Below are positions 1 through 8,759 of a DNA stretch of 64,000 nucleotides, one piece after another (position 1 is the first letter of the stretch; every line of letters starts with the position of its first letter). Both the position numbers and the translations under genes were made by a program. The stretch comes from an uncultured Porphyromonas sp. (lineage in GTDB: Bacteria; Bacteroidota; Bacteroidia; Bacteroidales; Porphyromonadaceae): assembly GCF_905372525.1 (NCBI RefSeq), contig NZ_CAJPPN010000006.1, positions 9,418 through 73,417 of the forward strand, read 5' to 3'. The notes beneath the pieces were generated by a model. The model saw only the letters and a program-made list of their open reading frames with translations. It was not told the origin of the DNA and searched no databases.

Positions 1-854
1 TGACAAGTCTCTAGGGGGAGCTTACTGATGTCTTGACCTGATAGCCCTGCGGTGTTAGCTCCGGGGACGTCTCGCTCAAACATCTGGAAGTCCTCGCCTT
101 GATGTGGTGCGCTATGGTGGTTGTTCCCGATGAGGCAGGCTGGGTTGATCTTATGGATATTGGCGTACATCTTGTCATATCGCCAGTCGAAGCCTGGGTT
201 CTCGTCCTGATCCCACTCTCCATCTAGCCAGATAGCCTCTGCTCCGTAGTCTCGTACGAGCTCGGCGAGCTGTGCGTTCATGAAGGCATCGTAAGTGTCC
301 CAGCTACCGTGGCTCTTGCGCCCTGTACCTCGTCCCGTACGTCCGATAGGGTAGTAGTCCTCACGGTGCCAGTCAAGGATGGAGTAATAGATATGAAAGC
401 CCAAGCCCTGCTTGCGACACTCATCCCTCAGCTCTGCGAGGATGTCTCGACGGAAGGGGCTAGCCTTGACGATGTTGTAGTCACTCTGCTTGGTGTCCCA
501 CATAGAGAAGCTATCGTGGTGGCGTGAGGTAATGGTCAGGTAGCCTGCTCCCGAGGCCTTGATGGCGCTTACCCAAGCTGCGGCATCGAAGCGAGAGGGA
601 TAGAAGCCTGCGGCAGCCTTGGCATACTCGGCATGGTCGATATTGGCATTGGTCATATACCACTCGCCCTGAGCGAAGGTGCTGTAGAGTCCCCAGTGGA
701 GGAAGATCCCAAAGCCCTTGTCACGGAAGGCCTCACGTGCCTGGAGGTTCTCCTTCGTAGGCTTGTAGTCCTGCTGAGCTAAGGCGAGGGGGGAGGTGGC
801 AAGGAGGCCAAGAGCTATCCCTGCGGCATAGATCGTAGTACGTACGCTATTCAT
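1..854 (-). CDS. Alpha-L-fucosidase, family GH29 (C-terminal part beyond window)
   Basis: The visible 284 residues begin with a signal peptide ending near ALA-QQ, so the enzyme is exported. They continue with the GH29 barrel motifs FGIFLHWGLYS and TSRHHDSFSMWDTK, and IWLDGEWD around residue 208-215, where Asp211 fits the family's catalytic nucleophile. GH29 enzymes release terminal alpha-linked L-fucose from glycans; in Bacteroidota they usually act in the periplasm or at the surface on host mucin or N-glycans. The start was set at the ATG ending at 854, because the signal peptide begins there and a TAnnTTTG box lies about 50 bp upstream. The gene runs off the left edge, so the C-terminal domain and the acid/base region cannot be judged. 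No SusCD pair is adjacent within the window. The family is confident; substrate linkage is not determined. Confidence 0.9.
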   Translation of the reverse strand, partial: MNSVRTTIYAAGIALGLLATSPLALAQQDYKPTKENLQAREAFRDKGFGIFLHWGLYSTFAQGEWYMTNANIDHAEYAKAAAGFYPSRFDAAAWVSAIKASGAGYLTITSRHHDSFSMWDTKQSDYNIVKASPFRRDILAELRDECRKQGLGFHIYYSILDWHREDYYPIGRTGRGTGRKSHGSWDTYDAFMNAQLAELVRDYGAEAIWLDGEWDQDENPGFDWRYDKMYANIHKINPACLIGNNHHSAPHQGEDFQMFERDVPGANTAGLSGQDISKLPLETC

Positions 855-902
855 ATCAAATCAAGAAAAAGAAATTAGTTGTATGCTATGTAATTTGTAT
901 AC

Positions 903-910
903 CAAAGATA
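903..910 (-). promoter_or_regulatory. Bacteroidota -7 box upstream of the fucosidase gene
   Basis: Read on the minus strand this is TATCTTTG, a perfect match to the Bacteroidota sigma-A -7 consensus TAnnTTTG. It lies about 50 bp before the fucosidase start codon. No clear -33 TTTG is seen 19-21 bp upstream. Assignment is by motif and position only. Confidence 0.55.
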
Positions 911-1065
911 ACGAATTTCCCTAGATAAATGACCTCTCTATTGAGCAAAATGACAGATGTATGCCCCGCCCCCTATGAGGGGTATGTACAGATGTAGTGG
1001 ACTCGGCCCCGCCTCCTCTGAGAGTGAATAAGTAGTATGGAGAGGGGGCCACCCTAGGCATGGAG

Positions 1066-1115
1066 AAGCCCCTCGGCACCTATCGCCTTGGGGCGAAGAG
1101 GCTGCCGAGGGGCTT
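1066..1115 (-). terminator. Hairpin terminator of the DUF4836 gene
   Basis: A 13-bp perfect stem (AAGCCCCTCGGCA pairs with TGCCGAGGGGCTT) encloses a second small stem (TCGCC/GGCGA). It lies about 80 bp beyond the stop codon of the lipoprotein gene. There is no obvious U-run, so it may act as an RNA-stabilising hairpin as well as a terminator. The rest of 911-1193 shows nothing else I can support. Confidence 0.6.
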
Positions 1116-1193
1116 GGAATATTCTCTACACTAAGGGACGAGCGAGCCCTATGGAGAGGTGGTTCGCGGGGGTGTCTCTTAGGTCGGGCGAGG

Positions 1194-2798
1194 TTATTTA
1201 CCCTCTACGGCCATGATACGAGCCAGATCGGTTAGGAGCTTCAGTAGGTTCTCCTTCGTGCTGAGCTTGAGCTCCATGTGCCCGGTTACACCATCGTTGG
1301 TTGCAGAGAGATAGGAGAAGGCCTTGAGGCGATCTGACACTTCCTTGGGGGCAAATCCCGAGACAAAGGCTCCGATAGGAGTACCTGTGAAGAGGTAGTT
1401 GAGGTCGAGCGCCATCGATGCGGAGTGTCCCTTGAGGATGGAGGAGTAGGTGGCTTCGCTGATGTTGGGCTTCTGTTCCTTGAAGAGCGTAGCCTTGGCA
1501 CCCTCGCCGAGAGCGAAGTAGGTAGAGCCGTCCTTATAGCCGAAGTATAGAGGTGCCTCCCCTTCCTTACGTGCGACGTACTGGTGCTCATCCTCAGTCT
1601 GTACGATATATGGCTCGTCATAGCTCCATACCTCGATCGTCGAGTCTCTGGACTGTTTACTCTTTTCCTCGATTGCTTGGGCGATAGCATCGACACCCTG
1701 AGGGCTCTTGCTTTCGGCATAGAAGGTGATCGGGAGACCACCACTCCTAAGAGGGTTAAACGAAGAGATGGATAGGGCGAACTCTCCATCGACTGCGCTG
1801 AAGATCGACGAGGGCTCAATACCCATCCCGCTTAGGGACTCAAAGGCCTCAGACAATGCGGGGTTGTCCTTGTAGGAATTGAGGATCTCGGGCCCACTGA
1901 TATAGCCATTCATGAAGAAGAGGTTGTCCTTGGCGAGGAGCTTCCCATACTTGTTCTCACACCTCTTGGGGGAGACCTTCTTGCTGAGCTCGGTGAACTT
2001 CTCCAGGGTCTCCTTGTCCTCGGATATGTACTTGATATCGGTGGTAGTCACTCCGCTCTCGAAGTTGATATGTAGGGCTATCTGCATCTTGCTCATATCT
2101 ACCCCTTGGGCAGCGAACTGGTTGGGATTGAGTTGGCCTGCATAGTATGAGTAGAGCGAGAAGAGCTTCTTGTAGTCAAGGATAAGAGATAGGTCAGATG
2201 CCTTGGACTTGAGTTCCTTGAAGGATGAAGTCTCGTAGTAACGCTTACCCTCCTTGAGCTTGAGTAGCTGGATAGCTTCCACACGCATATCCTTCTTGGT
2301 CTCAGTGGTCGGGATGAGGACGAGGAGTGCATCCTTGGTGAAGGCGATGGCATTATTGTCCGTACCGTTTAGGATCGAGATACCATCCTTCTGCTCTATG
2401 GTAGCCTGAGGATTCTTGATTTGGGTTAGGTCGGAGAGGAACTTCTTGAGCTTTCCCTCGTCAGATACACGAGCTAGGAAGGCTCCCTGGAGGTCAGGTG
2501 TGGTGAAGAGATAGACGGGGCTCTTGAAGTCAATGCCTACCTTTGAGGGATCCTCGAGGAGAGGTCTTAGGATCTTAGCTACGGGAGCACTAGAGTTGGG
2601 GAACAGCTGATCGCGGAGCTCTTTGTTTTCCTTGGATAGGATCTCCGACTTCTTGACGAGCTGGTCTATAGATACCGAGAGGACGAAGTCGGCCTCCGCG
2701 GGGATGACTTGCTCGTAGACCCGACTCTTACTACAGCTAGTGAGGGTGAGGACAGCTAGAGCAAGTAGACCTAGATAGTAGCGAAGCTTGGTGTACAT
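1194..2798 (-). CDS. DUF4836-family lipoprotein
   Basis: This 534-residue protein has a type II signal peptide with lipobox LTLTSC (Cys22), so it should be a periplasm-facing or surface lipoprotein. The remainder begins IPAEADFVLSVSIDQLV, the 'no value of zero is allowed, keep score' type N-terminus I associate with DUF4836, and continues as an alpha/beta protein without transmembrane segments. DUF4836 proteins are common in Bacteroides and Porphyromonas and have no established function. The gene stands alone: a terminator-like hairpin separates it from the peptidase gene upstream, and another hairpin follows its stop codon. A weak TACCTTTA box sits at 2863-2870 on the minus strand. Family assignment is from memory of the pattern, with moderate confidence; function is unknown. 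Confidence 0.7.
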   Translation of the reverse strand: MYTKLRYYLGLLALAVLTLTSCSKSRVYEQVIPAEADFVLSVSIDQLVKKSEILSKENKELRDQLFPNSSAPVAKILRPLLEDPSKVGIDFKSPVYLFTTPDLQGAFLARVSDEGKLKKFLSDLTQIKNPQATIEQKDGISILNGTDNNAIAFTKDALLVLIPTTETKKDMRVEAIQLLKLKEGKRYYETSSFKELKSKASDLSLILDYKKLFSLYSYYAGQLNPNQFAAQGVDMSKMQIALHINFESGVTTTDIKYISEDKETLEKFTELSKKVSPKRCENKYGKLLAKDNLFFMNGYISGPEILNSYKDNPALSEAFESLSGMGIEPSSIFSAVDGEFALSISSFNPLRSGGLPITFYAESKSPQGVDAIAQAIEEKSKQSRDSTIEVWSYDEPYIVQTEDEHQYVARKEGEAPLYFGYKDGSTYFALGEGAKATLFKEQKPNISEATYSSILKGHSASMALDLNYLFTGTPIGAFVSGFAPKEVSDRLKAFSYLSATNDGVTGHMELKLSTKENLLKLLTDLARIMAVEGK

Positions 2799-2902
2799 GC
2801 TATGGAGTGATTAGGATGAATAATGGGTGGGGAGGGGATACCTCCCTACGTTGTTTGTGGGGTAAAGGTACTGATTTTTCAGATGATGCTATTACTACAA
2901 AC

Positions 2903-2941
2903 TAGCCCCATCAGACCTATGAAGGCAGTCTGATGGGGCTA
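2903..2941 (-). terminator. Hairpin terminator after the oligopeptidase B operon
   Basis: A 14-bp perfect stem (TAGCCCCATCAGAC with GTCTGATGGGGCTA) and an 11-nt loop lie about 50 bp beyond the stop codon of the peptidase gene at 2992. They separate the five-gene dapB operon from the DUF4836 gene. Confidence 0.7.
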
Positions 2942-2991
2942 TGTGGGAGGGAGCTCTCTCCTTGCTCTGGTAGAAGAGGCTTTAGAGTGCT

Positions 2992-5076
2992 TTACTCTAG
3001 GGTCATCAGTAGGAAGGCGTACTCAAGGGCTGTATCTCGTATCCCATCGTAGCGTCCTGTCGCTCCTCCATGCCCAGAGGTCATATCCATGTGTAGAAGT
3101 AGGAGGTGGTCATCGGTCTTGAGGGTACGTAGCTTGGCGACATACTTCGTGGGCTCGTGGAAGAGTACCTGCGAGTCGTTGAGCCCACCGGTGACGAGGA
3201 GGTGCGGGTAGAGCCCTGAGTGGAGATTGTCATAGGGAGAATAGCTGAGCATGTACTGCAGATACTCAGGATCATTGGGATTTCCCCACTCCTCATATTC
3301 GCCCGTGGTGAGGGGAAGGGTCTCATCAAGCATCGTCGTCACGACATCTACGAAGGGGACTTGTGCGATGACTGCGTGGAAGAGCTCAGGGCGCATATTC
3401 ACCACCGCACCCATGAGTAGCCCTCCGGCACTCCCTCCCATAGCCGTAAGTCGCTCGGGTGAGGTATATCCCTCCTGGATGAGGTGCTCGGCGCAGGCGA
3501 TGAAGTCGGTGAAGGTATTGCGCTTCCGTAGGAACTTACCCTCCTCGTACCAAGCTTCACCTAGGTCACTCCCCCCACGTACCTGTGCGAGAGCATAGAC
3601 AAAGCCCCTATCGACCAAGCTGAATATAGATACCCCGAAGTGGGCATCCATCGCTATCCCATAGCTCCCATAGCCATAGAGGAGAGCGGGGGCAGAGCCA
3701 TCCCGTACGAGGTCTCGACGATAGAGTAGAGCCATCGGGACACGTACTCCATCGGGTGCTGTAGCCCATCTGCGCTCCACGATGTAGCGCTCGGGGGAGA
3801 AGCCTCCGCCGACCTCTTGCTCCTTCAGTAGGCGACTCTCGCCTGTCGTGAGGTCGTACTCGTAGAGGGAGGAGGGGCGATTGAGTGAGGAATAGACATA
3901 GCGTATCGTCGTGGCCTCATACTGGCTATTGCCACGTAGACTGATCGTGTAGACAGGTTCGGGGAAGTGAATCTTGCCCTGCTCCTGACCTTGGCTGGTG
4001 AGGATACGTATCTCGGTCAGTCCTTCTCGTCGCTCTTCTAGTGCGATATAGTCCTGGTAGACACCGATGCTATCGAGCCGTACATCCTCTCGGTGGGGGA
4101 CGAGGAGCGTCCAGCTTAGACGGTCAGAGACCTGGGCCTGTGGGGCGGTATAGACCATGCCGTTTAGGTGCTCCTTATCCTTGTAGTAGATGTAGAAGCG
4201 GTCTCTGTGCGAGAGGATCGAGTAGCGTACATCAGCCTCTCTTGGTAGGAAGAGCTTGGGCTCTCTATCCTCGCCCGAGCTCCAGAGATAGTACTCCTCG
4301 CTGGTGGTGCTGCTGGAGGTAGAGATGAAGATGAACTCACGTGTCTTCGTCTCGCTGACACTGCAGGAGAAGCGTCCGTCTAGCTCCTCATACAGGAGCT
4401 CAGCCCCGGGCTCCGATAGGTGCTGGACATAGATGCGAGAGGACCTCAGGGTGTCGTCTATGAGGCTGTAGTAGATGGTCTCACTGTCCTCTGCCCACGC
4501 AAGAGAAGAGACTCCCTGTAGGCAGAAGTCGAGGTCTTCGCCCCGTACGAGGTCACGGATGCGTAGCTCAAACTCTGCGTAGGAGCCAGTCTCGTTGGAG
4601 AAGTAAGCGGCTAGGCGGTTGTCTGGGCTAATGGCATAGCCTGCAAAGATGAAGGCTGGCTTGCCTTCGGCCAAGGCATTGACATCGAAGAGGAGCTCTC
4701 CGCCCGTGACAGCCTCTGGATGCTCCCCCCATTCGGCCTCGAAGGCCTTAGCCTCGTAGCGGTAGTGCGTCGGGTACTGCTTCCCCTTCTCCGTGCAAGT
4801 GTAGTAATAGTAGTCTCGGCGTAGGGTAGGATAGCTCTGGTCATCCTCCTTGATACGCCCGAGGATCTCCTGATAGATCGTCTCCTGCAGCTCCTTGGTT
4901 CCCTGCATGACCTCCTCGGTGTAGGCATTCTCTGCCTGTAGATAAGAGAGTACCTCGGGGAGGGACTTATCTCGCATGTAGTAGTAGGGGTCGGTGCGCT
5001 CTGTGTCTAGGTGACGTAGTAGCTCGGGTCTAGCCTCTGCCTGAGGGGGAGTAGGGAAGTGGGATTGCTTGTACAC
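2992..5076 (-). CDS. ptrB: Oligopeptidase B / prolyl oligopeptidase family (S9A)
   Basis: A serine peptidase of 694 residues with an N-terminal seven-bladed propeller region (about 70-420) and a C-terminal alpha/beta hydrolase domain. The catalytic triad is visible: Ser549 in GGSAGG, Asp634 in GGLNDSQV and His669 in TSGHGG. The spacings of 85 and 35 residues equal those of Escherichia coli oligopeptidase B as I recall them (532, 617, 652). Such enzymes cut short peptides after basic residues; prolyl specificity cannot be excluded from sequence alone. No signal peptide is seen, so it should be cytoplasmic. It is the last gene of a run dapB-lepB-SPase paralogue-WbqC-ptrB, 12 bp after the WbqC-like gene, and is followed by a terminator hairpin. 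This would suit peptide scavenging in an asaccharolytic or proteolytic organism. Confidence 0.9.
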   Translation of the reverse strand: MYKQSHFPTPPQAEARPELLRHLDTERTDPYYYMRDKSLPEVLSYLQAENAYTEEVMQGTKELQETIYQEILGRIKEDDQSYPTLRRDYYYYTCTEKGKQYPTHYRYEAKAFEAEWGEHPEAVTGGELLFDVNALAEGKPAFIFAGYAISPDNRLAAYFSNETGSYAEFELRIRDLVRGEDLDFCLQGVSSLAWAEDSETIYYSLIDDTLRSSRIYVQHLSEPGAELLYEELDGRFSCSVSETKTREFIFISTSSSTTSEEYYLWSSGEDREPKLFLPREADVRYSILSHRDRFYIYYKDKEHLNGMVYTAPQAQVSDRLSWTLLVPHREDVRLDSIGVYQDYIALEERREGLTEIRILTSQGQEQGKIHFPEPVYTISLRGNSQYEATTIRYVYSSLNRPSSLYEYDLTTGESRLLKEQEVGGGFSPERYIVERRWATAPDGVRVPMALLYRRDLVRDGSAPALLYGYGSYGIAMDAHFGVSIFSLVDRGFVYALAQVRGGSDLGEAWYEEGKFLRKRNTFTDFIACAEHLIQEGYTSPERLTAMGGSAGGLLMGAVVNMRPELFHAVIAQVPFVDVVTTMLDETLPLTTGEYEEWGNPNDPEYLQYMLSYSPYDNLHSGLYPHLLVTGGLNDSQVLFHEPTKYVAKLRTLKTDDHLLLLHMDMTSGHGGATGRYDGIRDTALEYAFLLMTLE

Positions 5077-5088
5077 GCTTACTTTCGT

Positions 5089-5745
5089 TTAGGGGATTGT
5101 GGGACAGACGTAGCTGTCCCTAAGGATGAGTAGAGCCTCCGGGCCCATATCAAAGAGTAAGTCGAGGATGCTGAGATCGGGGACGAAGCCGAAGCGGTCT
5201 CGGTACACCTGATGATAGGGACGAGGCACGAAGGAAGGATCTGGTGCGGGATGCTTGGGTCGTAAGCCATAGCGCCAGTCTTCAGGATGTGAGCCCAGAG
5301 GTGTGAAGGTCTCCGTCTCCTGCCAGGACACCTCTAGGTGTAGGAGCCGTAGGAGCTGTGTGAAGAGGGCTTCGTTGAAGTCCCATAGATACCTATATCT
5401 CCGCTCATAGATTGGCAGTAGATCATCTATGTAATACTCGTAGAAGGGACTAGCACCGTATGCCGTGCACAATGCCTGTAGATGGAGGTGCCGCCACGAG
5501 CCATGCTCCGAGAGACGCACCTCACGGATAGGAGTCTTGAGACTCGGGGACTGCTCTACGGGGATCGTCAGCGCCTGTAGCCCGTTGGGCCCGAGGATAT
5601 GACAGCGGTTGCGGTAGGTCTGCTTGATATAGTTCTCCTCAGCCTCGATCCCCACGAGTCCTTCACCTACATGATAGAGCTTGGTGAAGTAGCTCACGGG
5701 TGGAGCGTAGGCCGTAGAGAGGAGGAGTGAGAAAGGGGACTGCAC
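5089..5745 (-). CDS. WbqC-like family protein
   Basis: A 218-residue protein that opens with LLSTAYAPPVSYFTKLYH and contains NYIKQTYRNRCHILGPNG, typical of the WbqC-like family (a member is found in the Pseudomonas O-antigen locus). The family's biochemical role is not firmly established; it is often found near glycan or envelope genes. No signal peptide or membrane segment is seen. In Bacteroidota this gene commonly follows lepB and dapB, as it does here, with only 10 bp to the upstream signal-peptidase paralogue. That suggests cotranscription, but not what it does. Confidence 0.75.
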   Translation of the reverse strand: MQSPFSLLLSTAYAPPVSYFTKLYHVGEGLVGIEAEENYIKQTYRNRCHILGPNGLQALTIPVEQSPSLKTPIREVRLSEHGSWRHLHLQALCTAYGASPFYEYYIDDLLPIYERRYRYLWDFNEALFTQLLRLLHLEVSWQETETFTPLGSHPEDWRYGLRPKHPAPDPSFVPRPYHQVYRDRFGFVPDLSILDLLFDMGPEALLILRDSYVCPTIP

Positions 5746-5755
5746 GTACTAGGGC

Positions 5756-6415
5756 TTAGAGGGCGAAGAGGACGACACCCTCGATAGCTTCGCTTGGGAT
5801 GATCCCTAGATGACGTGAGTCGGGAGCCTGGCTTGGCTGATCAATGAGTACCCAGTAGTAGTCTCGGTAGAAGGTGCGACGAGGATCCCGTCGTAGCTTC
5901 TCGATCCAGGTGCTGGTATCTGTTCCCAGTCGCTCTCGGCGGTCACGAGCTAGCCCTAGACGCTCCTCCCGCACTAGGGCGGTGCGATAGACCACGAGGC
6001 TACGGGGAGAGAGGGTGTACGTCCCACCCCGCCGAGGCACACGCAGAGCATAGCTCTCCTGGGTGCGCTGTGCTCGATAGTCCTTCAGTGGCCGTGCATT
6101 GATGTAGGGCTTGCCCTCGAGGAGCTCGACGGAGTCGCCGGGTAGACCGATGACCCGACCTAGTACCAGCTGATGGTGTCGTCTATCTCCAGTGACCTCC
6201 TGCACTTGTAGTAGGACGACGTCCCCTCTATGGGGCGTCTTTCCCCTCAAGGCTAGAGCCCATGCTCCCTGTCGTATCTTAGGCTCCATCGTGTGTGTAT
6301 TCGCCCTAAAGGGGATCAGGACGAAGAGGCGAAGCACGACCACGAGGGTGACGATCCCCAGTGGTAGAGCTCCGTATAGGAGCCAGTTACGGATCTTGTT
6401 ATCCTTACTTGCCAT
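5756..6415 (-). CDS. Signal peptidase I paralogue lacking the Ser-Lys dyad
   Basis: A 219-residue S26-family protein with one N-terminal membrane segment (about 12-35) and the family boxes in order. Box B is NTHTMEPKIRQG, box C is RGDVVLLQV, box D is LGRVIGLPGD and box E is DSRHLGIIP. The catalytic serine position holds Thr42, and the catalytic lysine position in box D holds Gly86, where the neighbour LepB has KRCIGLPGE. The dyad is therefore absent, although the fold motifs, including GLPGD and DSRHLG, are kept. The start codon overlaps the lepB 3' end by 11 bp, implying translational coupling. It may be a non-catalytic partner or regulator of LepB, or it may use another mechanism (His80 and His81 lie nearby). 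The loss of the dyad is seen directly; the role is inference. Confidence 0.85.
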   Translation of the reverse strand: MASKDNKIRNWLLYGALPLGIVTLVVVLRLFVLIPFRANTHTMEPKIRQGAWALALRGKTPHRGDVVLLQVQEVTGDRRHHQLVLGRVIGLPGDSVELLEGKPYINARPLKDYRAQRTQESYALRVPRRGGTYTLSPRSLVVYRTALVREERLGLARDRRERLGTDTSTWIEKLRRDPRRTFYRDYYWVLIDQPSQAPDSRHLGIIPSEAIEGVVLFAL

Positions 6416-7850
6416 GGATCAGTCTCATCATCCTGCCCCAGCGGATACCTCCGCTCAGCAGTGGGCGTTCGTTGTTGATCGATAGCCAGAGGAAGGCTGG
6501 CTTACCGACGATATGGTCCTCGGGTACGAAGCCCCAATAACGGCTATCGGCCGACATATGCCTATTATCCCCGAGCATGAAGTAGTAGTCCATTCCGAAG
6601 GTGTAGGTCGTCTGTGGCTTCCCATCCACGAGATAGGTACCATCTGGCCTCTGCTCTAGGCTATGACCCTCATAGTTCCGGATACAGCGGCTATAGGCTG
6701 CCACGGTCGTAGGGGTGAGGTAGATTTTCATCCCTCGACGGGGGATGAAGAGAGGGCCATAGTTATCACGTGTCCAGCCCGTCTTGAGTCCGAGGGGGTA
6801 GACCTCTCCCGTGCTCTCCCGGGGGGTGATCTCTACATCCATGGCTCGGATGTAGGGCTCACTCTGTAGTCGTCCCTTCATCTCCTCGGTTAGGGGTAGG
6901 TGGTAGATGAGCCCATAGCCCCGACCCTCGATCGGAGCCATCGAGAGGTGCATCTGGCGGATGAAGCCCGAGAGATCCGTCTGATCCCCACTCTGGTAGG
7001 AGTAGAGGAGCTGTACATCACGGTCGTTGATCTCGAGCTCGTCCAGTAGGCTCTGAGGGAGCGGAGTGCCATCGGTCTGGACGAAGTAGTTCAGCTGCAT
7101 ATTCCTCGGGTTCTCGATTGCCTTTCCATCGATATAGACTTGGTTGTCCTTGATCGAGATGAATTCCCCAGGCAGCCCGATACACCGCTTGACGTAGTGG
7201 TCACGACGGTCTACAGGTCGGTAGATGATCTCCCCGAACTGAGCCCTGTCTGCCCATACAGCATCACGCCCGTAGGCGGAGCAGAGGGTGTAGTAGTCAG
7301 GGTTGGGCATGTTGAGGGCTACGGTGTCCCCCGCTGGGAAGTTGAAGACTACGAGGTCGTTGCGCTCCACCCGACCTAGCCCACGGAGTCTGCGGTAGGG
7401 TAGTGAGGGCTTGTCCAGATAGGACTTGTGCCCGAAGGCCGTATTGTGTGCCAGCGGTAGGGCGATCGGTGTCATCGGGACACGAGGCCCGTAGCTGAGC
7501 TTATTGACGAAGAGGTAGTCCCCGATGAGGAGTGTCTTCTCTAGTGAGGAGGAGGGGATAGCAAAGTTCTGGAAGAAATAGGTGAAGATGAGGCTCACCA
7601 TCACTACGACGAAGACCACATCCTCCAGCAGGGTCCCTAGGGTACGTACCAGTGGATTGGGGTGCTGGCGTAGGTAACGCCAGTTGATGAGTCTCGTGAA
7701 GTAGAAGTCAATGAGCAGCGGTAGTAGGAGGAGCCACCACAGCCCAGCCCAGAGGGCAAAGATGATGAAGAGGGTGATGATGATCCCGCCCTTGATGCGA
7801 GTCCATAGCTGTCGGCGGGCGCTCTGTCCTTCGATTGGGTATCTTTTCAT
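6405..7850 (-). CDS. lepB: Signal peptidase I
   Basis: A 481-residue leader peptidase, longer than typical family members. Two N-terminal hydrophobic segments (about 21-50 and 77-95) anchor it in the inner membrane. The nucleophile Ser102 is in IPSSSLEKTLLIGD and the general base Lys221 is in YVKRCIGLPGE; box E is GDNRHMSADSRYWGF near the C-terminus. The extra length comes from insertions between these boxes, including a segment of over 150 residues between boxes D and E, as is usual for Bacteroidota LepB. It cleaves signal peptides of Sec-exported proteins on the periplasmic side. It lies 17 bp after dapB and overlaps the dyad-less paralogue by 11 bp. Confidence 0.93.
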   Translation of the reverse strand: MKRYPIEGQSARRQLWTRIKGGIIITLFIIFALWAGLWWLLLLPLLIDFYFTRLINWRYLRQHPNPLVRTLGTLLEDVVFVVVMVSLIFTYFFQNFAIPSSSLEKTLLIGDYLFVNKLSYGPRVPMTPIALPLAHNTAFGHKSYLDKPSLPYRRLRGLGRVERNDLVVFNFPAGDTVALNMPNPDYYTLCSAYGRDAVWADRAQFGEIIYRPVDRRDHYVKRCIGLPGEFISIKDNQVYIDGKAIENPRNMQLNYFVQTDGTPLPQSLLDELEINDRDVQLLYSYQSGDQTDLSGFIRQMHLSMAPIEGRGYGLIYHLPLTEEMKGRLQSEPYIRAMDVEITPRESTGEVYPLGLKTGWTRDNYGPLFIPRRGMKIYLTPTTVAAYSRCIRNYEGHSLEQRPDGTYLVDGKPQTTYTFGMDYYFMLGDNRHMSADSRYWGFVPEDHIVGKPAFLWLSINNERPLLSGGIRWGRMMRLIHGK

Positions 7851-7867
7851 TCCTTGGGTCCTTGAGA

Positions 7868-8596
7868 TTAGTGTGTGCCTAGGAGATCCTCCATAGTGAG
7901 CCAGCCAGAGTGCTGGGTAGCATACTCCGCAGCCAAGACTGCGCCGAGAGCGAAGCCCTGACGTCCGAAGGCCTCATGGGTCAGGCTGATCCGATCCACC
8001 TCGGAGGTGTAGTGTACAGTGTGGATACCTGCGACCTCGCCCTCACGATGAGCTGTGATGGGTAGGACATGTGCACTGGGTTCCTCGGTGAGCTCCCACC
8101 GCTTGAGCTCGTGACGCTCGTCTAGGATGGCCTCAGCTAGGGTGATCGCTGTCCCACTCGGGGCATCGAGCTTGTGTATATGGTGGGTCTCCTCCAGACT
8201 CAGCTGGTAGCTGGGGGCTGCCTTCATGAGCTCTGCTACTCTACGATTGATCTGGAGGAAGAGGTGTACCCCGATACTGAAGTTGGAGGCCCAGAAGAAG
8301 GTCTTCCCTGTCTCCTTGCACAGCTTACGTAGCTTGGGGAGCTCCTCGCTCCAGCCTGTCGTGCCCGATACGGTGGGGAGCCCTCGCTCTAGGGCTCGTA
8401 GACAGTTGGCATAGGCCGTCTGTGGGGAGGTGAACTCGATGGCTACGTCCGCCGTGAGGAAGCGCAGGTCGTCGAAGCGATCCTCGTCCCCACGATCAAT
8501 AGTCAGTACGACCTCGTGCCCACGCTGCTGGGCTATCTGCTCTAGGGCATGTCCCATCTTGCCGTAGCCGATGAGTACGATCTTTAGTCTCTTCAT
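7868..8596 (-). CDS. dapB: 4-hydroxy-tetrahydrodipicolinate reductase
   Basis: A 242-residue enzyme of the diaminopimelate and lysine pathway, reducing HTPA to tetrahydrodipicolinate with NAD(P)H in the cytoplasm. The nucleotide-binding GYGKMG (10-15), SGTTGW (77-82) and the active-site signature HHIHKLDAPSGTA (138-150, with His138 and Lys142) are all present. It is first in the minus-strand operon dapB-lepB-paralogue-WbqC-ptrB. A TAnnTTTG box at 8673-8680 lies about 80 bp upstream of its start. Length and motifs are normal for Bacteroidota. Confidence 0.96.
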   Translation of the reverse strand: MKRLKIVLIGYGKMGHALEQIAQQRGHEVVLTIDRGDEDRFDDLRFLTADVAIEFTSPQTAYANCLRALERGLPTVSGTTGWSEELPKLRKLCKETGKTFFWASNFSIGVHLFLQINRRVAELMKAAPSYQLSLEETHHIHKLDAPSGTAITLAEAILDERHELKRWELTEEPSAHVLPITAHREGEVAGIHTVHYTSEVDRISLTHEAFGRQGFALGAVLAAEYATQHSGWLTMEDLLGTH

Positions 8597-8672
8597 CTTA
8601 TTCCTTGGGTGTGGGGGCTACATGGAGCCATTCTGGGTGCGAGCCCCTCACGCTTAGCTCTTGTATCACTCG

Positions 8673-8680
8673 CAAAGATA
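8673..8680 (-). promoter_or_regulatory. -7 box of the dapB operon
   Basis: On the minus strand this reads TATCTTTG, a perfect TAnnTTTG element about 80 bp before the dapB start. No matching -33 TTTG is seen. Confidence 0.55.
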
Positions 8681-8759
8681 GCGAAAACAGCCTACTCCCA
8701 CACCCCCGCCTCCGTGACAGAGTACCTAGTGACGGCCCTCACCTCTTCCCCCTCACCCT

